Positions 1 through 12,200 of a stretch of 64,000 nucleotides of DNA are shown one piece after another. The translations under genes were made by a program, and so were the position numbers. The notes under the pieces are model-generated. The model saw only the letters and a list, made by a program, of their open reading frames with translations, was not told where the DNA came from and ran no database searches. The number at the start of each line of letters is the position of its first letter. The stretch's first letter is position 1. This DNA is from Diogma glabrata (Eukaryota; Arthropoda; Insecta; Diptera; Cylindrotomidae): NCBI GenBank assembly GCA_963693315.1, contig OY856186.1, positions 80,791,040 through 80,855,039 of the forward strand, given 5' to 3'.

Positions 1-101
1 CAGTTTTAGTATAATGTTTCTAAACCTGTTCTATAAGTAACCTTGTCGATGTAACCTGTTACTTGGTTGTTTCCAACCAAGAAAGCATCTTGCTCTCCTC
101 C

Positions 102-425
102 TTATGTCTCTAGGTGGTTCAATTGTTGATAAGGTGTCATTTCAAGGATGTTGCTGTTTGTGATATACCAATATTGTTTTGTTAGCATTTCATTGTGTTC
201 ACGAACTGAAAATATGTTATATTCCTCGTGCAGGTTATCTCGGTGGGCCATAATATGACATGCGGTTGCTGTACGCAAGGCTGCGTTCTGTGTTGTTTGT
301 AACTTATTCCAGTGGGTGTCAGCGACTTGGGGTGTCCATATGGGAGCAGTGTAATTTATGAAAGGTCTTCCTTTTGCTTTATATGCTGTTATTATTGTGT
401 TTTTATCCTTGCTCCATCCTTGCAC
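102..425 (-). pseudogene. LINE copy A, RT C-terminal fragment
   Basis: About 107 codons matching the region after the polymerase core of I/Jockey-type LINE proteins: INYTAPIWTPQ, then NAALRTATACH, then EHNEMLTKQYW. It is a fragment of the larger RT frame. The following codons towards position 60 continue the pattern after a stop. Confidence 0.75.
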
Positions 426-559
426 TACCCGCTAGAGCTTTCAGTGCATTATTTCTGTTTTTCAGTTTTGTGTTCACTTGTTTTCTTAAGCATGAGTGTT
501 AAATTTAAGTAGTGGATCAAATGTTCCCTCAGCAGTCTCGGATTTTTTACCGTAAGAAT

Positions 560-1520
560 TATTATGTTGTCAATGCAGATGTTAAGTGTTGTATTTACCT
601 CCTTCGTCCATGTGGTGAAAAGTGTGGAATTGGACTTCAGTGAACAGTTTCAATTTTCTTGTTTTAAACCATTCATTCAAGGTGTAAAAGTGTTCAGCAC
701 ATTAGTGGGTTGTTCCAGGTTGTTTCCTGTTACAAGCACTGTGCAATCGTCTATATATGACGTGATGGTTACTCCTTTCGGTGGTGCCGGTAAACTATTT
801 GGAAAGGTTGAATAAAGAAGGTGAGAGACCTCCACCTTGCGGAACTTCTTGTCTGAGCACTCTCATCTTAAATCTAGAATTACGGAACTCCACGTATGTT
901 TGGTGGCCTCTTAGGTAGTTGCACAACCAGCGCTTTATTAAATCTGGCAGATTAGTGTAGTGCAGCGTGTGACACTGGGTCGAGCTTTTGATAAGTCAAG
1001 TGCAACTAAAATTGTTCTGGCACATTGTTGTTTTTGGTTTAGGCCATCGCTGGTTTTGAATTCTGTGAAGAGCGGTGGTTGTACTATGTGCTTTCCTAAA
1101 GTCATGTTGATGTGACACAAATTTGCAAGATTCAGTTACGAAATCTCCCATTTCTTCAGGCTTGCCAGGTTTCAAGATGGGACTTATTCTGGCCGTTTTT
1201 CAGATATTTGGTATCTGGAGCATATTTACAGATGTCTTGACTGAGTATGGTAGTAAGAAAATTCAACCCTTTCGGTCAAATGTGTCTGAGATGCCGTCTG
1301 ATCCAATAGCTTTAGATGGTTCGGTTTTCTTTATTGCGTTTTCAACCTCTTTTTCGGAAAATATGATATCCTCGAAACTTTCAGTATTAAGTTTGCACAG
1401 ATGTCTTAATACTGACCTAGTTTCTTTTTCATGTTTACTTTGCTTTTCTGTAAACTGCGTGTTAAATTTTGTTGCGCATTTCCTGTGGTTTTTGGTTAGG
1501 ATATGATCCAAGGAGATCAT
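560..1520 (-). pseudogene. LINE copy A, RT core (frameshifted)
   Basis: The polymerase core is spread over several frames. At 1263-1520 there is the linker with SKAIGSDGIS, equivalent to the usual KAPGPDGI. At about 1000-1035 there is VALDLSKA (motif A region; the usual following FD is lost). At 890-960 there is RWLCNYLRGHQTYVEFRNS. At about 820-850 there is VPQGGGLSPSLF. At about 743-760 there is SYIDDC, the catalytic YxDD of motif C. At least three frameshifts separate these motifs. Confidence 0.8.
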
Positions 1521-1902
1521 GCAGTGCAGTTGTTACCCGTTGGACGCGGATGTGTTAGCCCTTAATCTTCTTCCACAGACTTTTATTTGTGCCGAAGTTT
1601 GACTTACTAAATCTTTCCATTTGATACGTTTGTGTTCCATTACTTATTATTCTGCTTATTCAATTTGGTTTGGTTGTTTGGTTTAATCTTTTGTATCTTT
1701 TGTATTCTGCCGGCTGAGAAGCGAGATCTAACTTTGTTCAAAATCTCTCTGATTTGCTTTCCCCAGAGAGGGCGTCAATTAGTAAAAATTGCTTACTGAA
1801 TTCCATTTTAGTAAAATTGGTAAAATTACCCTAGTCAGCTTTGTTAAAATTAATATATGTCTTCTTCTTGGATTTTATTGCATTAAGGGACCGTGATGGT
1901 TA

Positions 1903-2145
1903 TTAAGGGAAGGTGATTATGATCGGCAAATGGTCTGATTCCAATGCAATTTCTTTTCTCCATTCAGCAATTGGCATTAGTGACATGTTGGCAAGTGAGA
2001 CATATGGAGAAGAGTATGAGTTATTTGTTACTCTTGTTGGTTGTGGCTCATTGAGGACTCCAAAGCTGGAGCAGTTAATTTGATCAGCAATGTTTCGCCT
2101 CTTGAATCGGTGTTCAAGTGTGAGTGCCATGATCGTTATGTGCAT
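1903..2145 (-). pseudogene. LINE copy A, endonuclease C-terminal part
   Basis: Ends in SDHLPIIITF, the SDH motif that closes the exonuclease-endonuclease-phosphatase fold of LINE endonucleases. The frame is broken before and after. Confidence 0.7.
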
Positions 2146-2293
2146 TCACATCGCCGAGAATTAGACAGTCTTTGGTATAAAATAAATGTCCTATGAACGG
2201 TTCATATTTATCACAGCTGCTTACTGGTGAAATATAAATATTGACTAGAGTTATCTCCGGTATTTCCAGATTTTATTATGATACCTAGTTGTT

Positions 2294-2602
2294 CTAGGTG
2301 TTTATCAGTTCCCGGTACTGCTGTATTAATGTGGTTGTACGGTAGATAACGGTTTTGTGAATGATAAAGATAAGGCCACCACCTTTGTCCTTCTTTCTAT
2401 CCAGTCTTATAATTTGATAATAACAGATACCATCACTAATCTTAGATCTAACATTTAATTTGGTTTCGTGTAAAACTGCGACTAGAATATTGTTTTTGTA
2501 CATACAGTTAACGATATTATCGATTTTGTTTGTGAGACCGTTACAATTTAGTTGCATTATTTTCACATCACTTAGGGTTTCCGGATGTATGTTCATTCGC
2601 AT
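2294..2602 (-). pseudogene. LINE copy A, endonuclease N-terminal part
   Basis: Contains IMQLNCNGL, the N-position of the EEP fold, then VAVLHETKLN with the catalytic glutamate, and KGGGLIFIIH. This is the normal start of a LINE endonuclease domain. It stops at a premature stop before the catalytic middle part. Confidence 0.75.
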
Positions 2603-2639
2603 TGTGTTCTGGTGCCAGCTCGTGTTTGTATGTTGACTT

Positions 2640-2980
2640 GATGCTTGGCAACATGGCTCTATATAGTTTTTGGTTCATTGCTTATGTGTTGCAAGGCCTG
2701 AGCAATTCTTGAGATGATACCATTCCTTACAGCTGTTACAGCAAAAATGTTTTTGCATATTGCACAATGCCATGTTTTAGTTGGTCAAAGATTTCTTTCA
2801 ATACCAGCCATGACGAGGAGGATTTGAAGCAGTGAGACCAGTGACAACTGCTTCTTTATCTAAAAAATGGAGCGACGGAGTAGCACCTTTCTTCTAAATT
2901 TTTGTGATGGTCCTTGGTCGGAACTGGGTTCCGAGTACTTCTGGAACGTAGACCCGTCCATCATGAGAAGCAAATGGTAA
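2640..2980 (-). pseudogene. LINE copy A, mutated 2A-like/PHD segment
   Basis: Homologous to 6203-6502 in copy B. The 2A-like motif at about 2790-2813 is destroyed: where copy B reads MAGIERNPGP, copy A has MAGIERNL followed by a stop and P. Part of the PHD-finger cysteine pattern is deleted just downstream. Confidence 0.65.
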
Positions 2981-3010
2981 GAATAGAAATAGATGCATCA
3001 CCTCAATCTA

Positions 3011-4021
3011 TACAGCATTAGTCCATCCATACAGGAGCTGTTAAACGACTTAAATATGTAGTATAATTTGATCGCTTTGATATACATTTCCTTTACACCA
3101 ACTAATTCTATTTATCAATTTAGTGGGAGTTTTTGTGAGTAATAACAACAAAATTTTCCTAAAAATTATCAATTCATACTTCATTCCAGTTTTATTAGTT
3201 GAGGTTGAGTTGATTATGTTAATTTTATATCTTATATTATTGTGCATAAATCATTTCAGGTCGATTTGATATTTTTTTCTATCACAATAAAATATATTTT
3301 GTTTTTATTTTAAGATAATTTCTCATATAATTATACTTACCAAAAACTATGTTCGTATTGAAATATGTATTCTCCTTTTCCAAATATGTACTTGCTTTTT
3401 TCATTGGATATAAACCAATAAATGACATAATGTTTACCAATATTATATTATACATAATGCTCGTTTATAGTTAATTTATGTTTTGTTTATTATCAAGGAA
3501 ATTTCTAATCACACACAATATGCGTATTTTAAAAAAAAATCTTTATTTTTATTGTGGTTTTGAGTTTAGATAACATTGGCACATGCATAAAGTTTATACA
3601 ATGTCTCTCAAAAGTTAACTTATTTGAGCTGCTGTAATTTTCTTAAGGCGTTATTTGGCCGCATTTATAAACCACATTTGAAAAATTTTTAGTATTAAAT
3701 TATCATTATAGTAAAAACCTTTTTTAATTAAGTAATTAAGCCCATATCAATAATGTTACATTTCTCGTACCGTTGATTATAATTAAGAAACATTGTGGAA
3801 TTATGTCGGATTATTGGTCAAAATTTTTAATACTTTGTTTGTATATACTATTAAAACTTTATTAACTTTACCAAAGTATAATTCTCGCAAAGTTGACATA
3901 TTAGGTTCTTAATATTTAATTAAATATAATGTGGTTAGGTATATTAGGTTCTTAATAATTAGTTTTATTTTTTAAACAGATATGGAAATTTTATTTTTTT
4001 TGGTTATTTTGTTCTTGTTAA
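3011..4021. other. AT-rich stretch, nothing recognised
   Basis: No coding sequence with codon-like conservation, no terminal repeats and no tandem array seen on either strand. Confidence 0.5.
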
Positions 4022-4110
4022 GGCCTAGGTCCTACAAAAACATGCGTTCTGAGGTGTTGATGGAGCCTTTTTTACAACCCTTGTAGATTGAAGGTTGTCG
4101 AGAATATTGA
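4022..4110 (-). mobile_element. LINE 3'-tail remnant
   Basis: Reads on the minus strand as a short tail (KKRLHQHLRTHVFVGPRP then stop) that recurs at about 12040-12100, 13450-13520 and 13680-13730 with the same end. At 12040 it is attached to recognisable RT sequence, so I take this as the last codons of the same LINE family. The longer open frame up to 4337 is not recognised. Confidence 0.45.
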
Positions 4111-4337
4111 GGTAAAACATTCCATTTTTTGTGTTGAGCAGAAACATTTACATCGTCAATGTAAAACCAATGATCGAAAGAGATAAGAGAAACCATGAAA
4201 ACACTATAAGGTGACCATTGATATCGATTTTTGAGAAGGTTAATCTGTAATATATATACATATAGTAAATCAGTGTTGATAACTGAAGTGGAAAAATATT
4301 GGCCAGAATTTTCATCGACTCTCGTAATATCTGGCAT

Positions 4338-5424
4338 AGTTATACAAATCTAACAGAAAACTTCTATCACCGCCATTACGAGGAGTGAAAGCTGGGGTTT
4401 TTATAATTTCTGACAAGTCTTGTGATGCGGCAAATATTGCCAGCCTTCTATTTTTGTCGTAGTTGGCCGTCTAAAAAAATTCTAACTATCGATTTGGTGG
4501 ACGTTAAAGTCTTCGGTAACGATAACTTAGCAATTATAGACAATAAAAACGGGTATCACAGTGTCGCGATATGACAGACAATGTTCTCAAAAAACGAAAC
4601 AATAACAGTACCACAAACACACAACTCTTAAATAATGTTTTAAAATAAATAATTATTTTAAACATCTGTATTGTTTTCCTGTACAAATTTGGCTTATCAA
4701 TGGCAATTATTTTATTCCCTTGCTCGTATGCGAATTTGGTAATGGTTATTTTATAATGATAATCTTGCTGGGATTTTCATACCCCCGTGCATATTTATGC
4801 GTGATAACGCTTTCATATTATCTGTTCCTCTTCATAACCTTATCGCCTGCTAAAAACATTTAAATGAAATCTAAAAGTGATATTAATTTGCATACCGAAT
4901 TTATGCGAAATTTCGTTTGATCGTTTAAAAAAAATAGTTTGTAGAGAAACATAGAACATACAACATTCAAAGTATATTACGGATTAAAGTTTAAGTCTCA
5001 AACGAATGAAATTATTGTTAATTTAAATTTGAAATTGTTAACTAAAACAAAGAATCAAGAATTGAACTAAACGAAATCGAAACGATAGTGATAGTTGTCA
5101 AAACTATAACTGTGTAGAACCAAAAATGTTTGTGCAATAAGTGTTTTGTTTAAAAAAATAAAATTTAAAAAAAAAACATGTGAACCAACTATCTTTTGTA
5201 TTATATGTATGTACGGATAGCTTCACTGTTGTTTTTTATCTGTTACAAAAAATTGTGGTTTTGTTTATATAGACTTGGTTTTAACAAATAACTTACCAGA
5301 AAAAATTTAATAATGTTTTTATGGATTGTAGATGTTCAGTGTCAATTTAATTACATCGACCCTGTTTAGTGCAAAACAACTACAAAGATTATGTTTTTTA
5401 ATATTATAGTTACGTTTTTCTAGC
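4338..5424. other. AT-rich stretch, nothing recognised
   Basis: No supported gene or repeat on either strand. Confidence 0.45.
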
Positions 5425-6515
5425 TTTAACTCGCGTCAATTGGTAAAAACTGCTTTGAAAACTTTTTCAGTAAAATTTGTAAAATTTTCGCAGTCAGCTT
5501 TGTTAAAATTAATATAGGTCTTCTTCTCGGACTTTATTTGTTTTATTGAGCGGCTTAAGGTGATTATGAGCGGCACATCGTCTGATCCTAATGCGATTTA
5601 GGTTCTCCATTCAGCGCCATGCTAGTGACATGCCAGCAAGGGAAACATCTGGATAAGAATACGAGTTATTTGTACCCTTATTGGTTGTGGTTCGTTGAGG
5701 ACTCCCAAGTTGGAGCCGTCAATTTGATCAGCAATGCTTGCGCCTCGTGGATCGGTGTTCAGGTGTGAGTGCTATAGATCGTGGTTAGTATTCACATTTG
5801 CGAGAATTAGACAGTCTTTGGTATAAAATAAATGTCCTATGGACGGTTCATAACCTTTATCACAGCTGCTTACTGGTGAAATATAAATATTGACTAGAGT
5901 TATTTCCGTATTTCCGGATTTTATTATGATACCCAGTTGTTCTAGGTTTTATGTGATTATCAGTTCCCGGTACTGCTGGTAACGTGGTTGTACGGTAGAT
6001 AACGGTTTTGTGAATGATAAAGGCGGCGACCTTTGTCCTTTTCTCTATCCAGCCTTATAATTCTATAATGAAAGATATTATCACTTATCTTAGATCTAAC
6101 ATTTAGTTTGGTTTCTTGTAAAACTCCGAATAGAATATCATTATTTCACATATAGTTTATTATGTCATTTATCTATCTACACGGTGCTATATAATTTTTG
6201 GTTCAATGCTTATGTGTGGCAAGGCCTGAGCAGTTCTTGAGATGGCACCATTCCTTACAGCTGTTACACTGGACGGATGTAGTGTTTGCCCTTAAAATGT
6301 TTTTACATATTGTACAGTGCCATGTTTTAGTTGGTCCAGGATTTCTTTCAATACCAGCCATGAAGAGGAGAGTTTGAAGCAGTGATAGCTGCTTCTTTAT
6401 CCAAAAAATGGAGCGACGGAGTAACACGCTTCGTCGAAATTGTTGTGATGGTTCTTGGTCGGAACTGCGTTTCAAGTACTTCTGCAGCGTAGACCCGTCC
6501 ATCTTGAGAAGCTCG
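5425..6515 (-). mobile_element. LINE (copy B), 5' part only
   Basis: A second copy of the family at 1-3010, same strand, aligning with 1771-2980 of that copy. It keeps the 2A-like/PHD segment (6203-6502) and part of the endonuclease region. The RT half is absent: homology stops at about 5425. The two copies diverge at the 5' side near 2975 and 6510, which probably marks the element start or a shared truncation. Confidence 0.8.
6203..6502 (-). pseudogene. LINE ORF start with 2A-like motif and PHD finger
   Basis: A 99-codon open frame. Around residue 50 it reads MAGIERNPGP, which fits the 2A ribosome-skipping end motif (x-x-E-x-N-P-G-P), preceded by a leucine-rich run (LSLLQTLLF) as is usual for 2A-like peptides. 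Directly after it comes WHCTICKN, VQCNSCKEWCHLKNC, a PHD-type cysteine/histidine series. N-terminal 2A-like sequences fused to PHD fingers are known from several invertebrate LINEs. The canonical D three residues before the first conserved E-x is G here. The frame ends shortly after the finger, so the copy is partial. Confidence 0.7.
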
Positions 6516-6821
6516 GGTGGTTCGATACTTCAATGGCATCAAAGTTGTGATACATATCTGTAAAAGCAATATATCTTTTAAACTTTTGCTTGAAAATGAA
6601 CAATCTCATTAAACACTGATTGCTTAAACTACTATTATTTATGGTTTATGGCAAATTCAATTTAAATAAGCCCGTTTTTATAAATATAATTAATTCACGG
6701 CTGTTTAAAGCAAATAAAACCACATCAATACTAATACGACTTCAGATTTAAGGAGTGGTCTGTTTTTCAAATTTGAAGAAATCATAGTCATACAACGATG
6801 CGCCTTGAAGTGGCATGTATA
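6516..6821. other. Spacer, nothing recognised
   Basis: No gene or repeat recognised between the LINE remnant and the hAT element. Confidence 0.4.
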
Positions 6822-6994
6822 GTTTCAATTAGGGCTTCCAATACCAGTATCGGTAATACCGTTAATACCGGTATTGACCATAAAATTTTATTTCGGTATT
6901 ACTGGTATTAATGCTCGCTATTACCGAATTAAAAAAAATTAATATTTGACTACCGAAAATTTCACACTTTAAATAAAATCTATAATAATACTAA

Positions 6995-7207
6995 AAAGTT
7001 AACTACACCTTTATTAATAGGTTAAGCTTAGGTAAAGTTCCAGTGGCTGTCATCATAACACCAGGTCAGGATTACACACGTATTGACCAAATTGGGTCCG
7101 TTGTGATACCACAGGATCTCCTTAACCTATTCGAACCATTTAAAGCTTCTGCTGAAGCTAAGTATTTCCCTAATTTTAAAATTACTCAGGTAGGTGAGAG
7201 TGTTTAA
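6995..7207 (+). other. Exon-like open frame captured inside the hAT element
   Basis: About 70 codons open from a stop at 6992 to a stop at 7205. The peptide has a protein-like, non-repetitive composition (GKVPVAVIITPGQDYTRIDQ, later VVIPQDLLNLFEPFKASAEA) unlike the AT-rich filler around it. It could start at an acceptor-like TAATAG ending at 7020. It runs into CAG|GTAGGT at 7189/7190, a near-perfect 5' splice site, with a second donor GGTGAGAG four bases on. I do not recognise the protein. The inference is a captured host exon, or a remnant exon of the parental transposase. Confidence 0.5.
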
Positions 7208-7522
7208 TGTGTGCGTTGTAAAATCAATTTGTAAAATTCTATGGGCCAAAACTGGACACGTACCAATCGATGGAACTTTAATTGTAACGATATTCGTTAT
7301 TCTTTTTAAAAGGTTGCAATCACTTTATTTTTTATCTACTGAAGCGTTTTTTAAAGTTTGCCATATAATTTTTTTTTGTATTGAAAATAATAATTAATTT
7401 TAATTGCACTTTTTAATCTACTAATTGAAGTAAAATAAATCTTACTAAATAGTGACCAATTTAAATATTTTGTTTATGTCTATTTTAATCAATTTTTAAT
7501 CAAAAAAACTCTAATTATTCTA

Positions 7523-7749
7523 TAATATAAATTAAAAGTTTATAACACTTGTTATTATTTCGCAAATAATTTTGTTTTTTAAAATTTTGCTCAGTGCATT
7601 TCGGTTTACGCCATTATCAAGAGCGATACAAAAAGGTTATCGCTCTTAATATGGTGTAAGCCGAAATGCATTGAGCAAAATTTTAGAAAATAAAAAACAA
7701 AATTATTTGCGAAATAATAACAAGTGTTATCAATTTTTAACTTATATTA
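7523..7749. repeat. Long palindrome inside the hAT element
   Basis: Arms of about 105 bp pair around a short spacer near 7632-7638 (GAGCGATA, spacer, TATCGCTC). The arms are close to identical. It looks like a foldback or an inverted pair of Penelope-type terminal repeats inserted into the hAT element. Confidence 0.8.
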
Positions 7750-7902
7750 AAATGTTTCGCCAAGTATTATTGTAATTGAATTTCTAATTATTCTATTTTC
7801 TGGAATATCGGTACTACCGGTAGTACCGGTATTGTGAGAAACTTAGATCGGTATTACCGGTATTGGAAAAAAATCGGTATTTTCGGAAGCCCTAGTTTCA
7901 AT

Positions 7903-8659
7903 ATATAAAAACGCTTTCAACGGCGGATATAAGCCCAAAATATAATTAAAATAATTAATCCAACAAATCTGTACAAGAAAAATAATGAACGAAACCCTTT
8001 CTACGTTTCGTTTATTATATTAATTTTTGCTTTTATTTTGATTTTAATTGCTGCAACGTTGCTAAAAAGTGCATGTGACTAAGCCCTAGTAGGATTAGTC
8101 TAGTGGTTAGTACGCCGAACTGCAAACTGTTTTCAAACAAAACATAAATAACCATCAACACAGCGGTTTTCTATTTAACAGAGAGTCTACTATAACAGTT
8201 GATAAATGGGAAAAACTGTTGGCTAATCAAACATTCAAAGCTAGTGGATTATATTAAGTCTTCAAGTGAAACTCGACCATAAAATTGTGTGAATTGAAAT
8301 TAATACAGTCCGAATCTTGTTTGGCGATCTATGTTCCTATATGAAACATATACAGGGCAAACTTGATGTGACAGTATATTTTAGAACATTTAACATATAA
8401 AACAATAAAAAAAATTGCGTAACTCGAATATTTTCTTTTTTTCCAGATTAATTCTAATACATATCTTGGGTCTTTTGATCGAACAAAATTATGATAGAGA
8501 TTTTTAAAACCTATCCAATAAAAAATTATACGCAGCATTTATTTAACTCCTGCTATTTTAATATGCAATTTATGATAAATATAATAAATTAACCTAAGGG
8601 TTATAGAAATTTAAAATATTTTTCTAAATTTTGATTTGTTGCTTCATAAAAGATTTAAA
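7903..8659. other. Region upstream of JAK
   Basis: No promoter motif is convincing. The pyrimidine-rich stretch ending in AAAAG at about 8618-8652 could be the acceptor of a 5' UTR intron, so an upstream non-coding exon cannot be excluded. Confidence 0.35.
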
Positions 8660-9204
8660 ATGACAGTTGTAACACAATTTGTATTTCTTTATACAACCAA
8701 CGAATACAAAGAATTGGTACTAGATCCTGAAACAAAATGTGAAGATATATGCATTAAACTTTGTAGTATGTTAAATGTGACACCAGCTGTAAGACTTTTG
8801 TTTAGCCTAAGAATAACTGAAACAAACAACTGGGTACCACCTTGTCATGAACTAAGAACCAACCTAAAATACGAATTTAGATGTCGATTTAAAGTACCAA
8901 ACTTAGAAACATTTAAAAAGTTAGATAAAAATGCATACAACTATTATTATTATCAAGTACGGCATGATTTCGTATGTGGTAAAATACCTGAAATTGAACT
9001 ATCGAAACATAAAAGTAAAATAGTTGGTTTGGCAGTTGCTGATATGTATAAAGATATGATTGAAAAACGATCAACAATTGATCAGTTAGAAAAAAATTAT
9101 AAATCTTATGTACCAAAAGAGATTGTTTCGAGGCATTCGATATTTTTGAAAAAAAAAATTGCAACAAGTTTACGGCAGCTTCGGAATACGGATTATGAAC
9201 CTGA
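8660..9204 (+). CDS. hop: JAK coding exon 1 (FERM F1-F2)
   Basis: Starts at ATG 8660 and ends before the donor GTAAGT at 9205, leaving phase 2. Encodes the ubiquitin-like F1 lobe and most of F2. Confidence 0.92.
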
Positions 9205-12200
9205 GTAAGTATTAAGTAGTTATTATCATTTATTTTTATTTATAATTAATAGATATTACACTAAGTTTTACCTAAGTTAGAAAAATTTTTATGAGGTTCA
9301 AATTAAAATATGGAAAAGTAAATTACTGATATCAATTCTAATTTCAATGTTATTTGTTTGAAATGTTTGTGTGAAATACTCTATCAGACCCTGAGTATTA
9401 GATTAAAAAGATATTTTTTTAAATTTTATTTTTCACTTTTTTGGCATTCGTTGACGTTTTGGGACATACGGTTGAGTCTAAATCGTCAAAAAAAGTCTGT
9501 GTCCGACCGTCACGTGCGAATAAAACTCAAAAACTTCAATTTAGTTTTGCAATTTGCTTCTCATTTGACCTTTTGATGGTGATGTTGTCATTGTTTGTGT
9601 TGGTTTTACTGTACCCCTCTTATCACAAATAAAAGAATTTCAAGATTTTAATTTTTTTTTTTTTTTTTTTTTTTTCAAAAAATTACATTTGTTCTAATGC
9701 AATTGTTTATTTAAAATTGAATTTGGCTTTATACCATGATTTTTTATTTTCAAACGATCTATTTGTGATTGGTAGAACTATAACTTATTTTTTTACATAA
9801 GCATAAATTTAATTGCCCCATCAATCCGTACGGTTCAACTACACTGTTCTAACCTATGCAGCTGTTAAATCAATTTCGGGGTTCGATTCGCCATATACGC
9901 TCTTGAGACGAGTTACAGACAAATTAACTCTAATCGGTTGCCAATTCGAATATTATATACTTAACCCATTCCACAGACCACAGTCTTAATATCTTGAAAC
10001 CTGAGACATCAGTTCCTCTGTATTTTATACAATATCTTGATCACCATATGTATCCGTTTTTTTTCTATAAAACATCTAAAAAGGAAATTATTTAACAAAA
10101 AATTCAATTTCAATTCAAATTTATTTGATTTCTAAAAACGCGATTTAAGAATAAAGTAATATTTATTTTTCCGAATATATGTTTAATCTCAAAAAGATCA
10201 TCACCTTTATATAGAAGTTCTGTATAAACATATCAGAACTTATTTAGGCTCAATGTAAAATCAATATTTTTATGTTGACAAATTATTTTATTTATTTAGT
10301 TATTCAAAAAATATATAAAATTGAAATTCACTAAAATAGAATAAATTTAATTGGATTGAATAAAAAATGAACTTTGAAAAGTAAAAGTCTGGCGATGGAC
10401 AACTTGAAATTGAGAAAAATGATAAAAAATTCTTTATATTTTCAATAAATTACAACTCCAAACAACATAATGGACAGATTCTTTGTGGCACGATATATCA
10501 ATGCTCAAATTGGTAGACGTGCTGAACTTTTCCCGCATGGAGGGATCAGTTTTTGTTGATTTGTATTTTTTTTTATATTTGATTTACGGGTGTGATGACC
10601 TTTCGTACTCCAGTCTTTGATATTACCATACTATTTAACGTGAGATATCACATACACAGTGAGATAGCACTTGCCAAAGTGATATATTAGGGTTGCTATC
10701 GGATGAACTCTGTTCAGTCAACGGTAGCAACTAGGGATTCTCAAACGGGATCCCGGGATTCCGTTTTCTCCGGGATCCCGGGGGTAAATTTTCATCCCGT
10801 TTTCCCGGGATTTCATCCCGGGATCCCGGGTATCCCGCTAATTTTTATTAACATTTTTTTGTACATTTTTCAAAGATATTAAAAGTTTTCTCACTCGAAA
10901 ATCGAGTAGTTTTTAATTCTTTTCTCTCTAATAATTAATTTCGTTCAAAATTAGGAAAATGTTTTTTTTGACACATATGGTATCATAGTTTTTTTGTATG
11001 GTTTTTTTGACACATATAAACACAACAAATTAAAACCAATAAAACTTAAAATAGGTAGATTTTTCTGAGAAATCTCCCTAAAACTTGCGCTTCATATCTC
11101 TTAATTTATGTTTAATGGTTCTCTTGGACGGATGGTGTTCAATGGATGGTTCAATGGACGTTTCGTTACGAAAATTCGGACAAAATTGAGTGATGGCGCC
11201 ATTGACAACCTAGTTTTTTGAAGAATTGTTTAAAAATTAGTATTATGAATTTATTTTTGTTTTGTTTTTATGTATTCTTTTTTATTTAATTTTTGAAGTT
11301 TTTTTAATTAAAAATAATTTAAATTTAAAAATCAATAGCGCATTTTTTGTGCTGTTTTAATTTTACACATTTTTCTACCACCCAATTAGAAAAATCTAGC
11401 TTTTTAGCGTTTCCCGGGGTTTCCCGGGATCCCGGGAATTTAGTATTTTTTGTCCCGGCTTCCCGGGATTTGAATTTTTACGGGAAATGAGAAACCCTAG
11501 TAGCAACCTCAATCTGAGCTAGAATGTCTTGATAATGGAACGTTATTGCTTGCACGAAGAATTTAGCCTTCATATAACTTTAAGTGTGGGCTTTATTCAT
11601 TGAGGAAGACAGTGTCACATGATCAAGAAATATGCTGTTAGCTGGATTACTGGCAATCCTGCTTTAGTTTTGTTCCTGCAAATTTTGAAAATAAATTTGC
11701 TTTTTATTTATTTTTATTTTCTCTATCCTATTGTCACGTTTTTCAACCTTTCTTCGATCACAAATTGGTATGCCAAACACCAGGTTTTATTAAATATTCC
11801 ACAACTGTATTGTTGTCACAACAACAGAAAAACAATATTTATATCTAGAATATTCTTCCAATAGCATCAGACACTCCAACGGTTGATTGTAGAAATTTAC
11901 AGTTCACAACGTCCAAAATTTCTCTTAAATAACGCCTAAAATAAAACTTTATTCACAATTAAATTTCGTTTTTTTTTAAAATAAAAAGTGTTGTGTTATA
12001 GGAATTACAATATGTGTCAACACGTAGATACCTTTTAAGACCTAGGTCCAACAACAACACGCGCTCTAAGGTGTTGATGAACGCTTTTTTTAAACTTTTG
12101 TCAATTAAACGCCCCCGAAACTATTGATTCTGGCATTACTGCATTCTGTCACTATTACAGTGAGTGATCTCAACGGCTTGACTGTTTGCATAAACTGATT

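Larger units (their letters stand above)
1..3010 (-). mobile_element. Degenerate LINE (copy A) with endonuclease and RT remains
   Basis: On the minus strand, remains of a non-LTR retrotransposon read in order from about 3000 down to 1: a 2A-like/PHD segment, an apurinic-type endonuclease, a linker, then reverse transcriptase. Each part is recognisable but separated by frameshifts and stops, so the copy is dead. The 3' end lies beyond the window. Positions 1771-2980 match a second copy at 5425-6515. The RT C-terminus, with the HRDNLHEEYNI segment followed by EHNEMLTKQ, resembles the I/LOA/Jockey group of insects, but I cannot fix the clade by eye. Confidence 0.85.
6822..7902. mobile_element. 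Non-autonomous hAT element (1,065 bp) with 8-bp TSD
   Basis: The element runs from 6830 to 7894. Its ends are inverted: TAGGGCTTCC on the left and the reverse complement GGAAGCCCTA on the right. It is flanked by an exact 8-bp target duplication GTTTCAAT (6822-6829 and 7895-7902), the hAT hallmark. The subterminal 70-90 bp on each side consist of short GGTATTACC-like repeats. No transposase is encoded; the interior holds an exon-like open frame and a palindrome (listed separately). Confidence 0.9.

Noticed and set aside
1123..1506. 127-codon + strand open frame (and 312-512, 564-815)
   Set aside because: Antisense to the LINE RT, whose motifs explain the region.
8087..8125. tRNA-like sequence with TAGTCTAGTGG (A-box-like)
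   Set aside because: No B box and no cloverleaf within 90 bp; not enough to call a tRNA or SINE.
8636..8659. Upstream extension of JAK exon 1
   Set aside because: It would start at TTG; ATG 8660 has good context and matches the expected beginning of the FERM domain.
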